NCBI GenBank assembly: GCA_030696315.1
Contig: JAUYSM010000021.1
Coordinates: 1 to 64,000, forward strand
DNA length: 64,000 bases
Direction of reading: 5' to 3'
Source: Pseudohongiella sp.
GTDB lineage: Bacteria; Pseudomonadota; Gammaproteobacteria; Pseudomonadales; Pseudohongiellaceae
The notes beneath the pieces are model-generated. The model searched no databases, was not told where the DNA came from, and saw only the letters and a list, made by a program, of their open reading frames with translations. Both the position numbers and the translations under genes were made by a program. Of the stretch, positions 56,085 to 64,000 are shown piece by piece (the first letter of the stretch is position 1; every line of letters starts with the position of its first letter).

Positions 56085-57591
56085 GCGATCGCACGGCAAA
56101 ATGTCGAAAGGCAGCCGCTTGCGCGACATGACTGGCACTGATGATCTGTTCACCGTCCAGATCGGCCAATGTCCTGGACAATTTGATCATGCGGTGACAG
56201 GCTCTGGCGGATAGGTGCAGCTTCTCCATACTTTGCTGAATCAGTGACTCTGCTGCCGGCTGCATCGGACAAAACTCGTCCAGGCGCTCGGCGTCCAATT
56301 CCCTATTCAAACAGCCTTGCCTGACAAACTGTGTCTGCCGACACTGTGTCACTTGTTCCCGCAATTGCGCCGAATCAGGTTCAGGCGTTTTTGGAGGCCT
56401 GCGCAATTCCTCACTGCTCAGGCGCCCAATCTGCACGTGCACATCAATTCTATCCAGCAAGGGCCCGGAAATTTTTTCAAGATAACGCGCAATCCGGTCG
56501 GGCGTGCAGCGGCAGAAACCACGCTCGTCACCGGCATAACCGCAAGGGCAGGGGTTCATGGCAGCAATCAGTTGGAATCGGGCGGGATAGCTGACCCGGT
56601 ACTCGGCACGGCTGATGGTAATCATGCCTGCTTCCAAGGGTTCGCGCAGACTTTCCAGTACATGTCGCTTGAATTCAGTCAGTTCATCCAGAAACAGAAT
56701 GCCCGCATGCGCCAGCGTGACTTCGCCGGGCGTGATATGCCGTCCGCCACCCACAATTGCCACTGCACTCGCACCATGATGTGGTGCACGAAAGGGTGCG
56801 CACGCCCAGTCGGCAGCTTCAAACCTGACGCCCGCGACAGAGCGCACTGCAGCGACAGCCAGTGCGTCGGCCTCGTTCAAAGAAGGCAGCAAACCGGGCA
56901 TCGCGTTGGCAAGCAGAGTCTTGCCCGTACCGGGTGGGCCGACCATCAGCATGTTATGACCACCGGCGGCGGCAATGAGTAGCGCGCGCTTGGCAAGCAC
57001 CTGTCCGCGCACAGAACTGATTTCGGTGATGCCCGACATGGTCTGCACAGGCAATGTTCGCTCAGGCATGGGGCTGAGCGGTTTGCCACTAAAATGCAGA
57101 AAGGCATTGCGCAAGGTATCCACACCAAAACTGCTGGCGTTGCGAACCAGCGTCGCCTCGTCTGCGTTTGCTGATGGCACCATCAGACGTCGGCCCGCAT
57201 CGCGAGCTGCGATCACGGCTGGCACCACACCTTGCACACCACGCACGTCGCCGGCCAGCGCCAGCTCACCCAGGATTTCGATATCCGCCAGTTTTTTTGC
57301 GGGCAGCTGTCCGGACGCCGCCAGAATACTGAGCGCGATGGCCAGATCATAACGACCGCCACTTTTGGGGATGTCGGCTGGAGCCAGATTGATGGTGATA
57401 CGACGTGCGGGGAATTCCAGGCCTGCGTTTAGGATGGCACTGCGGACCCGTTCCCGGCTTTCTTTAACCGCAGTTTCAGGCAGACCTACCATATTCAGCG
57501 CCGGCAAGCCGTTGGATAAATGCGTTTCTACTGTGACCAGTGGCGCATCAACGCCTTGGTTAGCACGGGTATAAACGATGGCAAGTGACAT
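56074..57591 (-). CDS. comM: YifB/ComM family Mg chelatase-like AAA+ ATPase
   Basis: A 505-residue AAA+ protein. It has an N-terminal Lon-like domain (LVTVETHLSNGLPALNMVG), Walker A GPPGTGKTLLANA, Walker B region GILFLDELTEF and a C-terminal Mg-chelatase domain. In Vibrio and related bacteria ComM is a hexameric helicase that drives branch migration during natural transformation. ATG 57591 has GGAGGAG about nine bases upstream. No other competence gene is in the window. Confidence 0.92.
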   Translation of the reverse strand: MSLAIVYTRANQGVDAPLVTVETHLSNGLPALNMVGLPETAVKESRERVRSAILNAGLEFPARRITINLAPADIPKSGGRYDLAIALSILAASGQLPAKKLADIEILGELALAGDVRGVQGVVPAVIAARDAGRRLMVPSANADEATLVRNASSFGVDTLRNAFLHFSGKPLSPMPERTLPVQTMSGITEISSVRGQVLAKRALLIAAAGGHNMLMVGPPGTGKTLLANAMPGLLPSLNEADALAVAAVRSVAGVRFEAADWACAPFRAPHHGASAVAIVGGGRHITPGEVTLAHAGILFLDELTEFKRHVLESLREPLEAGMITISRAEYRVSYPARFQLIAAMNPCPCGYAGDERGFCRCTPDRIARYLEKISGPLLDRIDVHVQIGRLSSEELRRPPKTPEPDSAQLREQVTQCRQTQFVRQGCLNRELDAERLDEFCPMQPAAESLIQQSMEKLHLSARACHRMIKLSRTLADLDGEQIISASHVAQAAAFRHFAVRSLTA

Positions 57592-57644
57592 GCTGTTCTC
57601 CTCCATGAGAAATATTTGTCTGCATCACATCCTGTGATGGTTTT

Positions 57645-58148
57645 CTACTCAACAAGTTGGCGGATACTGTCTACCGGTATAAAAAGTTTTAATGGGTTTG
57701 ACGGCAGCGGAATGTATCCGAACTGCTTATAAAAATCTGCTGCGCGCACATCTATTGCATCAACCACCACCGCGTAAACCGCAAGCACGTCACTTGCATG
57801 AATAATCCTTCGCAGTGCATCGACTAACATGATCGTCCCCAGTCCTTGACCCTGGTATTCACGGTCCACCGCGAGACGGCTCAGCAACACAACTGGAACG
57901 GGATACTTTGGCAACCTTTTACTCATTTCCTGAGGCAGACTTGATGCATCAACCGTGCCCGCACATAAACCGTAATATGCACAAAGTCTTCCAGAGCTGT
58001 TCGAGTCAACCGCAACAAAAACCCGATTTAACCGCCGCTTTATGTCCTGTGTAGCATAGTGCTTCAGGTAATTGTCAAGAAGCTCATAACCGCAGTCAAA
58101 CGTCTCTCGATGATGACGATGAGAAAGCACCTCAATTACAACATCCAT
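57645..58148 (-). CDS. tacT: GNAT acetyltransferase toxin (TacT type)
   Basis: A 167-residue N-acetyltransferase. FDCGYELLDNYLKHYATQD is the opening typical of TacT/AtaT toxins. LSRLAVDREYQGQGLGTIML contains the acetyl-CoA loop (QGQGLG), and DFYKQFGYIPLP is the C-terminal strand and helix. Such toxins acetylate charged tRNA and stop translation. It follows the DUF1778 antitoxin by 22 bp. Which tRNA is attacked is unknown. Confidence 0.92.
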   Translation of the reverse strand: MDVVIEVLSHRHHRETFDCGYELLDNYLKHYATQDIKRRLNRVFVAVDSNSSGRLCAYYGLCAGTVDASSLPQEMSKRLPKYPVPVVLLSRLAVDREYQGQGLGTIMLVDALRRIIHASDVLAVYAVVVDAIDVRAADFYKQFGYIPLPSNPLKLFIPVDSIRQLVE

Positions 58149-58170
58149 GTCTTCGGCCCGGTAGAAACGC

Positions 58171-58458
58171 TCAAATTACTGGCAAGGCTTTATTTTTTGA
58201 GAATGCCTGTACCATCCTTTTGTTGGGCTTAGGTGGATTTTCAAGGGCATCCAGAAATACTTGTGCATCCTCCGGTGTTAAAGTCACTGACTCATGCTCC
58301 TTGATGACGCGATCTGCCGCGCTCACAGCCTGATTTATGACAAATTCCGAGATGTTTTTATTGAGGTACGCCGCCGCGCGTTCGATCTTCAGTTTTGACG
58401 TGCTGTCCAATCGGATGTGCATACGTTCCTGCTTTAATGTATCTGCTGATGCCATCAA
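58171..58458 (-). CDS. tacA: DUF1778 antitoxin (TacA type)
   Basis: A 95-residue ribbon-helix-helix antitoxin. MHIRLDSTSKLKIERAAAYL is the DNA-binding part and the C-terminal half (LTPEDAQVFLDALENP) is the toxin-binding tail with the DUF1778 pattern. It should inhibit TacT and repress the pair. It lies between comM and the EAL gene. Confidence 0.92.
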   Translation of the reverse strand: MMASADTLKQERMHIRLDSTSKLKIERAAAYLNKNISEFVINQAVSAADRVIKEHESVTLTPEDAQVFLDALENPPKPNKRMVQAFSKNKALPVI

Positions 58459-58576
58459 CGATCCTCTTTAGTCTACTTTCAACGGACAAAGTGTACGCCT
58501 GCTGTGCGCACGCATCAACGCACTTACTAAGGAGAATTTCATATTTAATACCACGACAGGAATGTTATAGCGCAAA

Positions 58577-60301
58577 TCAGAACACTTCGCGCGCCAACGT
58601 GGATTCAAAACCACGCTCGCGCTCAAGCTCCAGAAGTACCAGTAGATCGTCGTAACTGATAGGACGGCTGAAGTAGTAGCCTTGCACCTGATCACACAAG
58701 TGTTCGCGTAGAAAATCAACCTGGCCAATGGTTTCAGCACCTTCAGCAATGACTTTCATGTTCAGGCTGTGGGCCAGATTGATGATGGCCTTCACGATGG
58801 TGGCATCGTCCAGATTGCTCTGCACGTTGCTAACAAAAGATCGGTCAATTTTTAACGCGGAGATCGGTAGGCGCTGAATGTGAGCAAAAGAGGAATAACC
58901 GGTACCAAAGTCATCCAGCGATATGGCAATGCCCAGATCACTGAGTTCGCGCAGGCTCTGATCAACTGCACTGCCTTCAATCATCATGGTGGTTTCAGTC
59001 AGTTCAAACTCCAGGCGCCCCGGACTGATGCCATGTTTTTTAATGATGTTGGCGACGGTGCGTACAAAGTTTTTGTCCTGAAACTGCTTAAACGCCACGT
59101 TCACAGCAATTTGCACGTGATCGTGCCCCTTTGAGGACAGCTCATTCAGTTGCTTACACGCGGAGTGGATAATCCAGTACCCCAGCGGAACGATCAAACC
59201 ACTTTCTTCAGCAACGCGAATAAACGCGCCGGGCGGCAACAAACCACGCACAGGGTGCTGCCAGCGCAGTAGCGCTTCAACACCCACAATTTTGTTGCGG
59301 CTGATATCAATACGCGGTTGGAAGTGCAGGACAAAATCTTCTTTACGCAGACTGCGACGAATTTCCGATTCCAGTTTAAGTTCTTTCTGGGCGTCATCGG
59401 TCATGTCATAGGTGTAACGCTGCCAGGTGTTGCCACGCTCCTGTTTGGCCACGCGCATCGCCATGTCTGCTTGTCCAAACAGATTATCAACGCTGATCTC
59501 ACCATCTTCTTTGATGGCGAGCCCAAGGCTCACGTTCATTTTGACGGCATTGCGCCCCAGCAAAAACGGCTTGGCCATCGCTGCCAGCACTGCCTCACAG
59601 CGCAAGACCGCCTCGGTTTCAACAGATCCGGCAGTATTCTGGAAGATGACAGCGAATTCGTTGCCACCCACACGTGCAAGACGCTGGTGAGGCAACAGGC
59701 ATGACTGTAGTCTTTCTGCAATCAGTTGAATCAATGCGTCGCCGGCTCCTTGACCATAAGACACGTTGACCTTTTTAAATTGGTCGACATCGATCAACAG
59801 CAAGGCCACCGACGCTGTTTCAGTGCGCTGCGCCAGTACCGAGGCCAGTTGTTCCCTCAAATGCTGGCGATTGCTTAAACCCGTCAGCGGATCCGGCAAG
59901 CGTGCGGGCTGTTGCAGTACAGGCTGTCTGCGGGCGCCAAAGTGCAACAGCACACTGCGCATGATATGCACACTCAGACCATCACGCTGCAATACTTCAA
60001 AATCGCGGGGAGGATCTTGACTGAAGGAATTGTCATCAGTCTGTAAGGTCTTATCCGTCAGTACGACCAAGGGCAGGTTGACTTGTTGACGGCTAAGTTC
60101 TATCAGCAAACGGGCTGCGATTTGTACATCGGAAATCTGTCCCCAAAGCATCAGCTGGTAACGCGCAAGATTGCGGGTCGCCAGGGCCTTTGGATCTGCA
60201 GGGCACGATTCCAGCTCGCTAGGTATATCCGGAATGCCTTGTAGCAAGCGGTTTACCTGACTGAAATCCGAATCCTGCTCGGAGATTAACAATACTCGCA
60301 C
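58577..60301 (-). CDS. c-di-GMP signalling protein, degenerate GGDEF plus EAL
   Basis: A 574-residue cytosolic protein with no membrane segment. Residues 1-120 resemble a receiver-like domain. The GGDEF domain (about 135-295) has GGNEF (212-216), so cyclase activity is doubtful and it may bind GTP as a regulator. The EAL domain keeps EALLRW (342-347), EFELTET and DDFGTGYSS (463-471), the residues needed for phosphodiesterase activity. The start is GTG 60301 with GGAG seven bases upstream. It likely degrades c-di-GMP to pGpG, which Orn then cleaves. Confidence 0.9.
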   Translation of the reverse strand: MRVLLISEQDSDFSQVNRLLQGIPDIPSELESCPADPKALATRNLARYQLMLWGQISDVQIAARLLIELSRQQVNLPLVVLTDKTLQTDDNSFSQDPPRDFEVLQRDGLSVHIMRSVLLHFGARRQPVLQQPARLPDPLTGLSNRQHLREQLASVLAQRTETASVALLLIDVDQFKKVNVSYGQGAGDALIQLIAERLQSCLLPHQRLARVGGNEFAVIFQNTAGSVETEAVLRCEAVLAAMAKPFLLGRNAVKMNVSLGLAIKEDGEISVDNLFGQADMAMRVAKQERGNTWQRYTYDMTDDAQKELKLESEIRRSLRKEDFVLHFQPRIDISRNKIVGVEALLRWQHPVRGLLPPGAFIRVAEESGLIVPLGYWIIHSACKQLNELSSKGHDHVQIAVNVAFKQFQDKNFVRTVANIIKKHGISPGRLEFELTETTMMIEGSAVDQSLRELSDLGIAISLDDFGTGYSSFAHIQRLPISALKIDRSFVSNVQSNLDDATIVKAIINLAHSLNMKVIAEGAETIGQVDFLREHLCDQVQGYYFSRPISYDDLLVLLELERERGFESTLAREVF

Positions 60302-60502
60302 TACACCGCTCCATGGGGGGCTTTATGTACTCTATCGTACCTATAATTCAGCTTGGCGGAATACCACACAATCAGGTATCGGCCTTCACTTCATAAACTT
60401 CAGGTGATCCAGTTCACAAATTCAGCATTTAGTTGCCAGGCATCGTCTTGGGGTATACTCCCCGGCTTGCTGAAATCGCCCTGCTCAGGATCCATCTTCT
60501 CT

Positions 60503-62548
60503 GTGAACAAACTCAACCCCCGTCAAACCGAGGCTGTTCGTTACATCAGCTCACCACTGCTGGTCCTTGCGGGTGCCGGCAGCGGCAAGACAAGCGTTAT
60601 AACACAAAAAATTTCCTGGCTGATAAATGAATGTGGCATCGCCGCACACAAAATTGTGGCAGTGACATTCACCAATAAGGCCGCCCGCGAGATGAAAGAG
60701 CGAGTCGGTCGCCTGCTCAAAGAACAAAATACCTCTCGCGAACGCGGGCGAGGACTGACCATCGCGACCTTTCATCATCTCGGTCTGACCATTATTCGCC
60801 ACGAACTTAAACATATCGGCATCAAAAGCGGTTTCTCAATTTTTGATAGCCAGGATGCGCTCGCCTTGATCAAGAGTCTGATGATCAAGGCGGAAAACAG
60901 TAATGACGAGCAGCTGCGCTGGTTGCAGAATCAAATTTCAGACTGGAAAAATGATCTGTTATTGCCCGCGCAAGCCATGGACAAAGCCGAGGATGAGCAG
61001 ACCCTGCTGGCGGCCCGTGTTTATGAGGAATACCAGCGACATCTGCGCGCGTTTAATGCAGTAGATTTTGATGACTTGATTCTGCTGCCGGTGCTTTTGT
61101 TTCAACAGCAGTCCGCCGTGTTGGAACGTTGGCAGAATCGTGTGCACTACCTGCTCGTTGACGAGTATCAAGACACCAATACCAGCCAATACCTGCTGGT
61201 CAAACTGCTGGTCGGCCCGCGCAATGGCCTGACGGTGGTGGGTGATGATGACCAGTCGATTTATGCTTGGCGCGGCGCGCGACCTGAGAACATGTTGCAG
61301 TTGCAACACGACTATCCGTCTTTGAAAGTGATAAAACTGGAGCAGAATTATCGCTCCAGCAACATCATTTTGCAGGCAGCCAACACATTGATCGCGAATA
61401 ACCCGCACCTGTACGAAAAAAGTCTATGGAGTGAGCTCGGCTTGGGAGAACCTATGCGCGTGCTGGCCATGCCGGATCAGGAGGCGGAAGTCGAGCGGAT
61501 AGCCATGGAGATTCTTAGTCTTTGTGTGCAGAAGCAGCTCAAGTTCAGCGACTTTGCCATTCTGTACCGCGGCAACCATCAAGCGCGCCTGCTGGAAATC
61601 AAATTACAGTCACATCAGATTCCTTATCAGCTCAGCGGCGGTACCTCGTTTTTTTCGCGCGCAGAAATCAAAGACATCATGGCCTACCTGCGTTTGCTGA
61701 TTAATCCCGATGATGACAACGCCTTCCTGCGCGTGATCAATACCCCGCGGCGCAAAATTGGGCCTTCCATTCTTGAAGGCCTCGGCAGTTATGCCACCGA
61801 GCGCGGCATCAGCCTGTTATCGGCTTGCCATGAAATGGGTCTGGAACAATTTTTAGGTAGCACTCAAGTTGAGAAGCTACGCCGATTCAGCCATTGGATC
61901 AGCGCTGTTGCACAAAAATGCCAGCAAGATGATCCGGTACGCAGTATCCGCGAGATGATCAGCGACATGGATTATGAAGGCTGGTTGCACCAGACCAGCA
62001 ACACACCTAATGCCGCTGAGCGCGCCATGGCGAATGTCCATGTGTTGGTAGAGTCACTCGCTCGCAGTTTGCAAAGAAATGAAGAAAACGAAGACGGCGC
62101 TGATCCGGCGATTAACCCTGTGGAAGCCGCCATCAACAAACTCATTCTGCGCGACATGCTTGAACGTCAGGAAGAGGACGCCATCGACAATCAGGTACAG
62201 CTGATGACATTGCATGCTGCCAAAGGCCTGGAGTTTCCCTGGGTATTTATCATGGGCATGGAAGAAGACCTGCTGCCACACCGTAACAGCATTGATACCG
62301 ATAATATCGAAGAGGAACGCCGCCTTGCCTATGTGGGCATCACCCGGGCACGGCGCGGATTGATTTTTACGCTGGCTAAAAAACGAAAACAATACGGCGA
62401 AGTCAGTAGCAGTATACCCAGCCGTTTTCTGGATGAGATTCCAGCGGATTACCTTGAGTGGGAGGGCAGAGGCGACAGTACACCTGAGCAGAAACAGAAA
62501 AAAGGTGAGGAGGCGTTGGCCAGTTTGCGGGCATTGCTGGGGGGGTGA
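60503..62548 (+). CDS. rep: ATP-dependent DNA helicase Rep
   Basis: A 681-residue UvrD-like 3'-5' helicase that helps replication forks pass obstacles. Walker A LAGAGSGKTS lies at 22-31. Other motifs are VTFTNKAAREMKERVG, LVDEYQDTN (Walker B), DDDQSIYAWRGA and TLHAAKGLEFPWVF. It begins at GTG 60503 (MNKLNPRQTEAV aligns with E. coli Rep); the frame runs upstream to 60353 but without family support. AGGA lies 12 bases upstream, slightly far. Confidence 0.95.
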   Translation: MNKLNPRQTEAVRYISSPLLVLAGAGSGKTSVITQKISWLINECGIAAHKIVAVTFTNKAAREMKERVGRLLKEQNTSRERGRGLTIATFHHLGLTIIRHELKHIGIKSGFSIFDSQDALALIKSLMIKAENSNDEQLRWLQNQISDWKNDLLLPAQAMDKAEDEQTLLAARVYEEYQRHLRAFNAVDFDDLILLPVLLFQQQSAVLERWQNRVHYLLVDEYQDTNTSQYLLVKLLVGPRNGLTVVGDDDQSIYAWRGARPENMLQLQHDYPSLKVIKLEQNYRSSNIILQAANTLIANNPHLYEKSLWSELGLGEPMRVLAMPDQEAEVERIAMEILSLCVQKQLKFSDFAILYRGNHQARLLEIKLQSHQIPYQLSGGTSFFSRAEIKDIMAYLRLLINPDDDNAFLRVINTPRRKIGPSILEGLGSYATERGISLLSACHEMGLEQFLGSTQVEKLRRFSHWISAVAQKCQQDDPVRSIREMISDMDYEGWLHQTSNTPNAAERAMANVHVLVESLARSLQRNEENEDGADPAINPVEAAINKLILRDMLERQEEDAIDNQVQLMTLHAAKGLEFPWVFIMGMEEDLLPHRNSIDTDNIEEERRLAYVGITRARRGLIFTLAKKRKQYGEVSSSIPSRFLDEIPADYLEWEGRGDSTPEQKQKKGEEALASLRALLGG

Positions 62549-62554
62549 CAGAGG

Positions 62555-63034
62555 TCAGCTTTGCGGTAGTATGCGGCGCGCTTCTGAGATCAGTTGTTGC
62601 CAATTATCTGGCGGCCTCCCGGAATCCAACATTTTTCTGAATACCCTGTAAGCATCACTATCACCTTCGTATGCCCGAAGGCTACTGTCATCGTTTACCC
62701 AAGCGTAAACAATAATTTTGCTCTGGGCATGAAAACGAAAAAACAGGCGGTATTGCTGATAAAACTTTGCTCGAAACCAATGTCTGTGGTCGACACCCAG
62801 CGAGTTACCTTGCCTGAAATCTGACCTAGCAGGATCCATAGGAATAATTTCAAATGCCAGCTTCTTAATAGCAAAAAGCCGCTTGGTGGCATTTTTATTT
62901 TGGTAAGTAAGAGGATCTTTTTGTTTAAGTGCTTCAACTTGTTGCACCAGAACACGGAGCTGCTCAAGAAACAATGGATGAGCGAACAGAGCCCAGCCAT
63001 TAACAAAAAAGGGTGCTTGACCAATTTGTGTCAC
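62555..63034 (-). CDS. yhaV: YhaV-type ribonuclease toxin
   Basis: A 159-residue RelE-superfamily toxin. NGWALFAHPLFLEQL near the N-terminus, FRQGNSLGVDHRHWFRAKF and RLFFRFHAQSKIIVYAWVND are characteristic of YhaV. It overlaps the prlF stop by 4 bp, the ATGA arrangement of the pair. It converges on rep with 6 bp between stops. Confidence 0.93.
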   Translation of the reverse strand: MTQIGQAPFFVNGWALFAHPLFLEQLRVLVQQVEALKQKDPLTYQNKNATKRLFAIKKLAFEIIPMDPARSDFRQGNSLGVDHRHWFRAKFYQQYRLFFRFHAQSKIIVYAWVNDDSSLRAYEGDSDAYRVFRKMLDSGRPPDNWQQLISEARRILPQS

Positions 63035-63360
63035 TCATCACCGTCCGGCAGCCTTTCATTCAAATTAACCTGCATACCCTCTGTCAGCGATGTAATACGG
63101 TTAAGCAAATCAGTATCGATGGCTCGCAGCTGATCAGGGTGTGCTGTCATATCTGCAGCAAGAAAACCCAGGAAGCTTTGGATAACAGGATCTTCAGTAT
63201 TGTTTTCGCCCGCACGCGTTAGTATCACTTCACCATTATTTTGTATGGTGTAATGAATTCTATCTCGTTTATTTAGTTTGAGTGCACGACGCACTGTTTC
63301 AGGCACTGTCGTCTGATAACGATCAGTCAGGGTGGATTCAACTTCGAACGCGGCTGACAT
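63031..63360 (-). CDS. prlF: PrlF antitoxin
   Basis: A 109-residue AbrB-fold antitoxin. ESTLTDRYQTTVPETVRRAL is the DNA-binding domain; the acidic C-terminal part binds YhaV. GGAGA lies eight bases upstream of the ATG. PrlF should neutralise YhaV and repress the operon. Confidence 0.93.
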   Translation of the reverse strand: MSAAFEVESTLTDRYQTTVPETVRRALKLNKRDRIHYTIQNNGEVILTRAGENNTEDPVIQSFLGFLAADMTAHPDQLRAIDTDLLNRITSLTEGMQVNLNERLPDGDE

Positions 63361-63440
63361 GCAAAATCTCCGAAATAATTACTTGGAACCCCATAGCAAT
63401 GCATTTGCATTACCAAAGTCTAGCATGCCATAACCCATAA

Positions 63441-63466
63441 AAAAACCCGGCTCGCACCGGGTTTTT
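63441..63466 (-). terminator. Intrinsic terminator of the cytochrome c5 gene
   Basis: AAAAACCCGG and CCGGGTTTTT form a 10-bp stem with a 6-nt loop, giving T-runs on both strands. It lies 30 bp after the cytochrome stop codon and separates it from prlF. Confidence 0.88.
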
Positions 63467-63495
63467 AGCAGACATTGAGCTTTGTTGCCCGCAAT

Positions 63496-63867
63496 TTATT
63501 CCTTGATAGATTCATCCAGAATGTACTGAACCATCGCCTTCAGATCATCATCTGAACAGGTGAAGCACATACCTTTTGGTGGCATAACATTGTTAAAGCC
63601 ACTGATGGTGTGCTCAACCAATACGTCAAAACCTTTTTCAAGACGGGCTGACCAGTCTTCGGCATTGCCCATACGTGGTGCACCGGCAGCGCCACTGTTG
63701 TGGCAAGCGCCACAGCTTTGTGTATATGTACGTGCAGGGTCAAAGCCTTCGGTCAACTGCGCCAGAGTCAGTGTCTGGCCAGCTGAAGCTGAACCACTTG
63801 CCAATACGGATGCCAGGACCAGGCCAGACAATGCAATACCGGTTTTTACGACGTTCTTCAATTTCAC
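63496..63867 (-). CDS. Cytochrome c5-like periplasmic protein
   Basis: A 123-residue exported monohaem cytochrome. The signal peptide ends near ASA at residue 29. CGACH (C52, C55, H56) binds haem, Met94 in NNVMPPKG is the sixth ligand, and C101 and C104 (CFTC) form the disulfide typical of c5. It carries electrons in the periplasm, partner unknown. The start is GTG with GGGG eight bases upstream. The final 133 bp of the window upstream of it show no gene I can support. Confidence 0.9.
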   Translation of the reverse strand: MKLKNVVKTGIALSGLVLASVLASGSASAGQTLTLAQLTEGFDPARTYTQSCGACHNSGAAGAPRMGNAEDWSARLEKGFDVLVEHTISGFNNVMPPKGMCFTCSDDDLKAMVQYILDESIKE

Positions 63868-64000
63868 GTTAATACCCCTTTCTCTTGGCTAATATGGGCG
63901 CCCAGGGTTTTGATACACGAAGGGCAGCTCGTTAAAACAACTCATTCCAGGCGGTATTATCTGCGGCCCAACATTAACCGCAGATGAATACCCAACAATT

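Overview
The window reads as a stretch of the chromosome of a free-living, probably marine, gammaproteobacterium of the Pseudomonadales/Cellvibrionales/OM182 type; this assignment is inferred from gene content and order, not from a phylogeny. Diagnostic arrangements are pepP-ubiH beside a zapB-like/zapA/6S RNA/fau block, the tkt-epd-pgk-fba operon, sahR-metK-ahcY-metF-rsmE, glnK-amtB with an NtrC/sigma54 promoter, and an SOS-controlled imuA-imuB/dnaE2 mutasome. Genes are packed tightly and several convergent pairs overlap at their 3' ends. I found no tRNA, rRNA, CRISPR array, prophage, integrase or insertion sequence.

Layout. 1-6.7 kb (minus): an RND efflux permease cut by the window edge, a Kef-type K+/H+ antiporter and an ABC exporter. 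6.7-14.5 kb: a predicted periplasmic methyltransferase, ubiquinone hydroxylases UbiI and UbiH, PepP, a MaoC hydratase, a DUF1499 lipoprotein, the zapB-like/zapA/ssrS/fau block and a possible 30-residue membrane protein. 14.5-23.6 kb: the SOS mutagenesis region, with imuA-imuB and dnaE2 under separate LexA boxes and an HD-GYP protein and a DMT exporter between them. Three genes around dnaE2 (19.3, 23.7 and 24.6 kb) encode members of one exported family of unknown function. 25.8-38.8 kb: a luciferase-like oxidoreductase, the ovothiol synthase OvoA diverging from a YbdL-like aminotransferase, queG, orn, rsgA, motAB, psd, ppnP, ilvA and rpiA. 38.8-45.5 kb: a cold-shock protein, a D-2-hydroxyglutarate dehydrogenase-like flavoprotein diverging from serA, then fba, pgk and epd.

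45.5-53.0 kb holds tkt and the activated methyl cycle operon sahR-metK-ahcY-metF-rsmE. A perfect 22-bp palindrome overlies the -35 box of the sahR promoter. 53.0-64.0 kb alternates core genes (amtB, glnK, ubiK, comM, a c-di-GMP EAL protein, rep, cytochrome c5) with three different type II toxin-antitoxin modules: VapBC, TacAT and PrlF-YhaV.

The points most worth following are the dnaE2 leader, where the LexA box sits inside a terminator-like inverted repeat whose T-run abuts the ATG; the trio of exported unknown proteins; the SahR operator; the small membrane protein beside imuA; and the possibility that the aminotransferase next to OvoA serves ovothiol synthesis. Coordinates, motifs and Shine-Dalgarno (SD) calls were read directly from the sequence. 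Family names rest on recognised motifs and remembered homologues, because no database search could be run.
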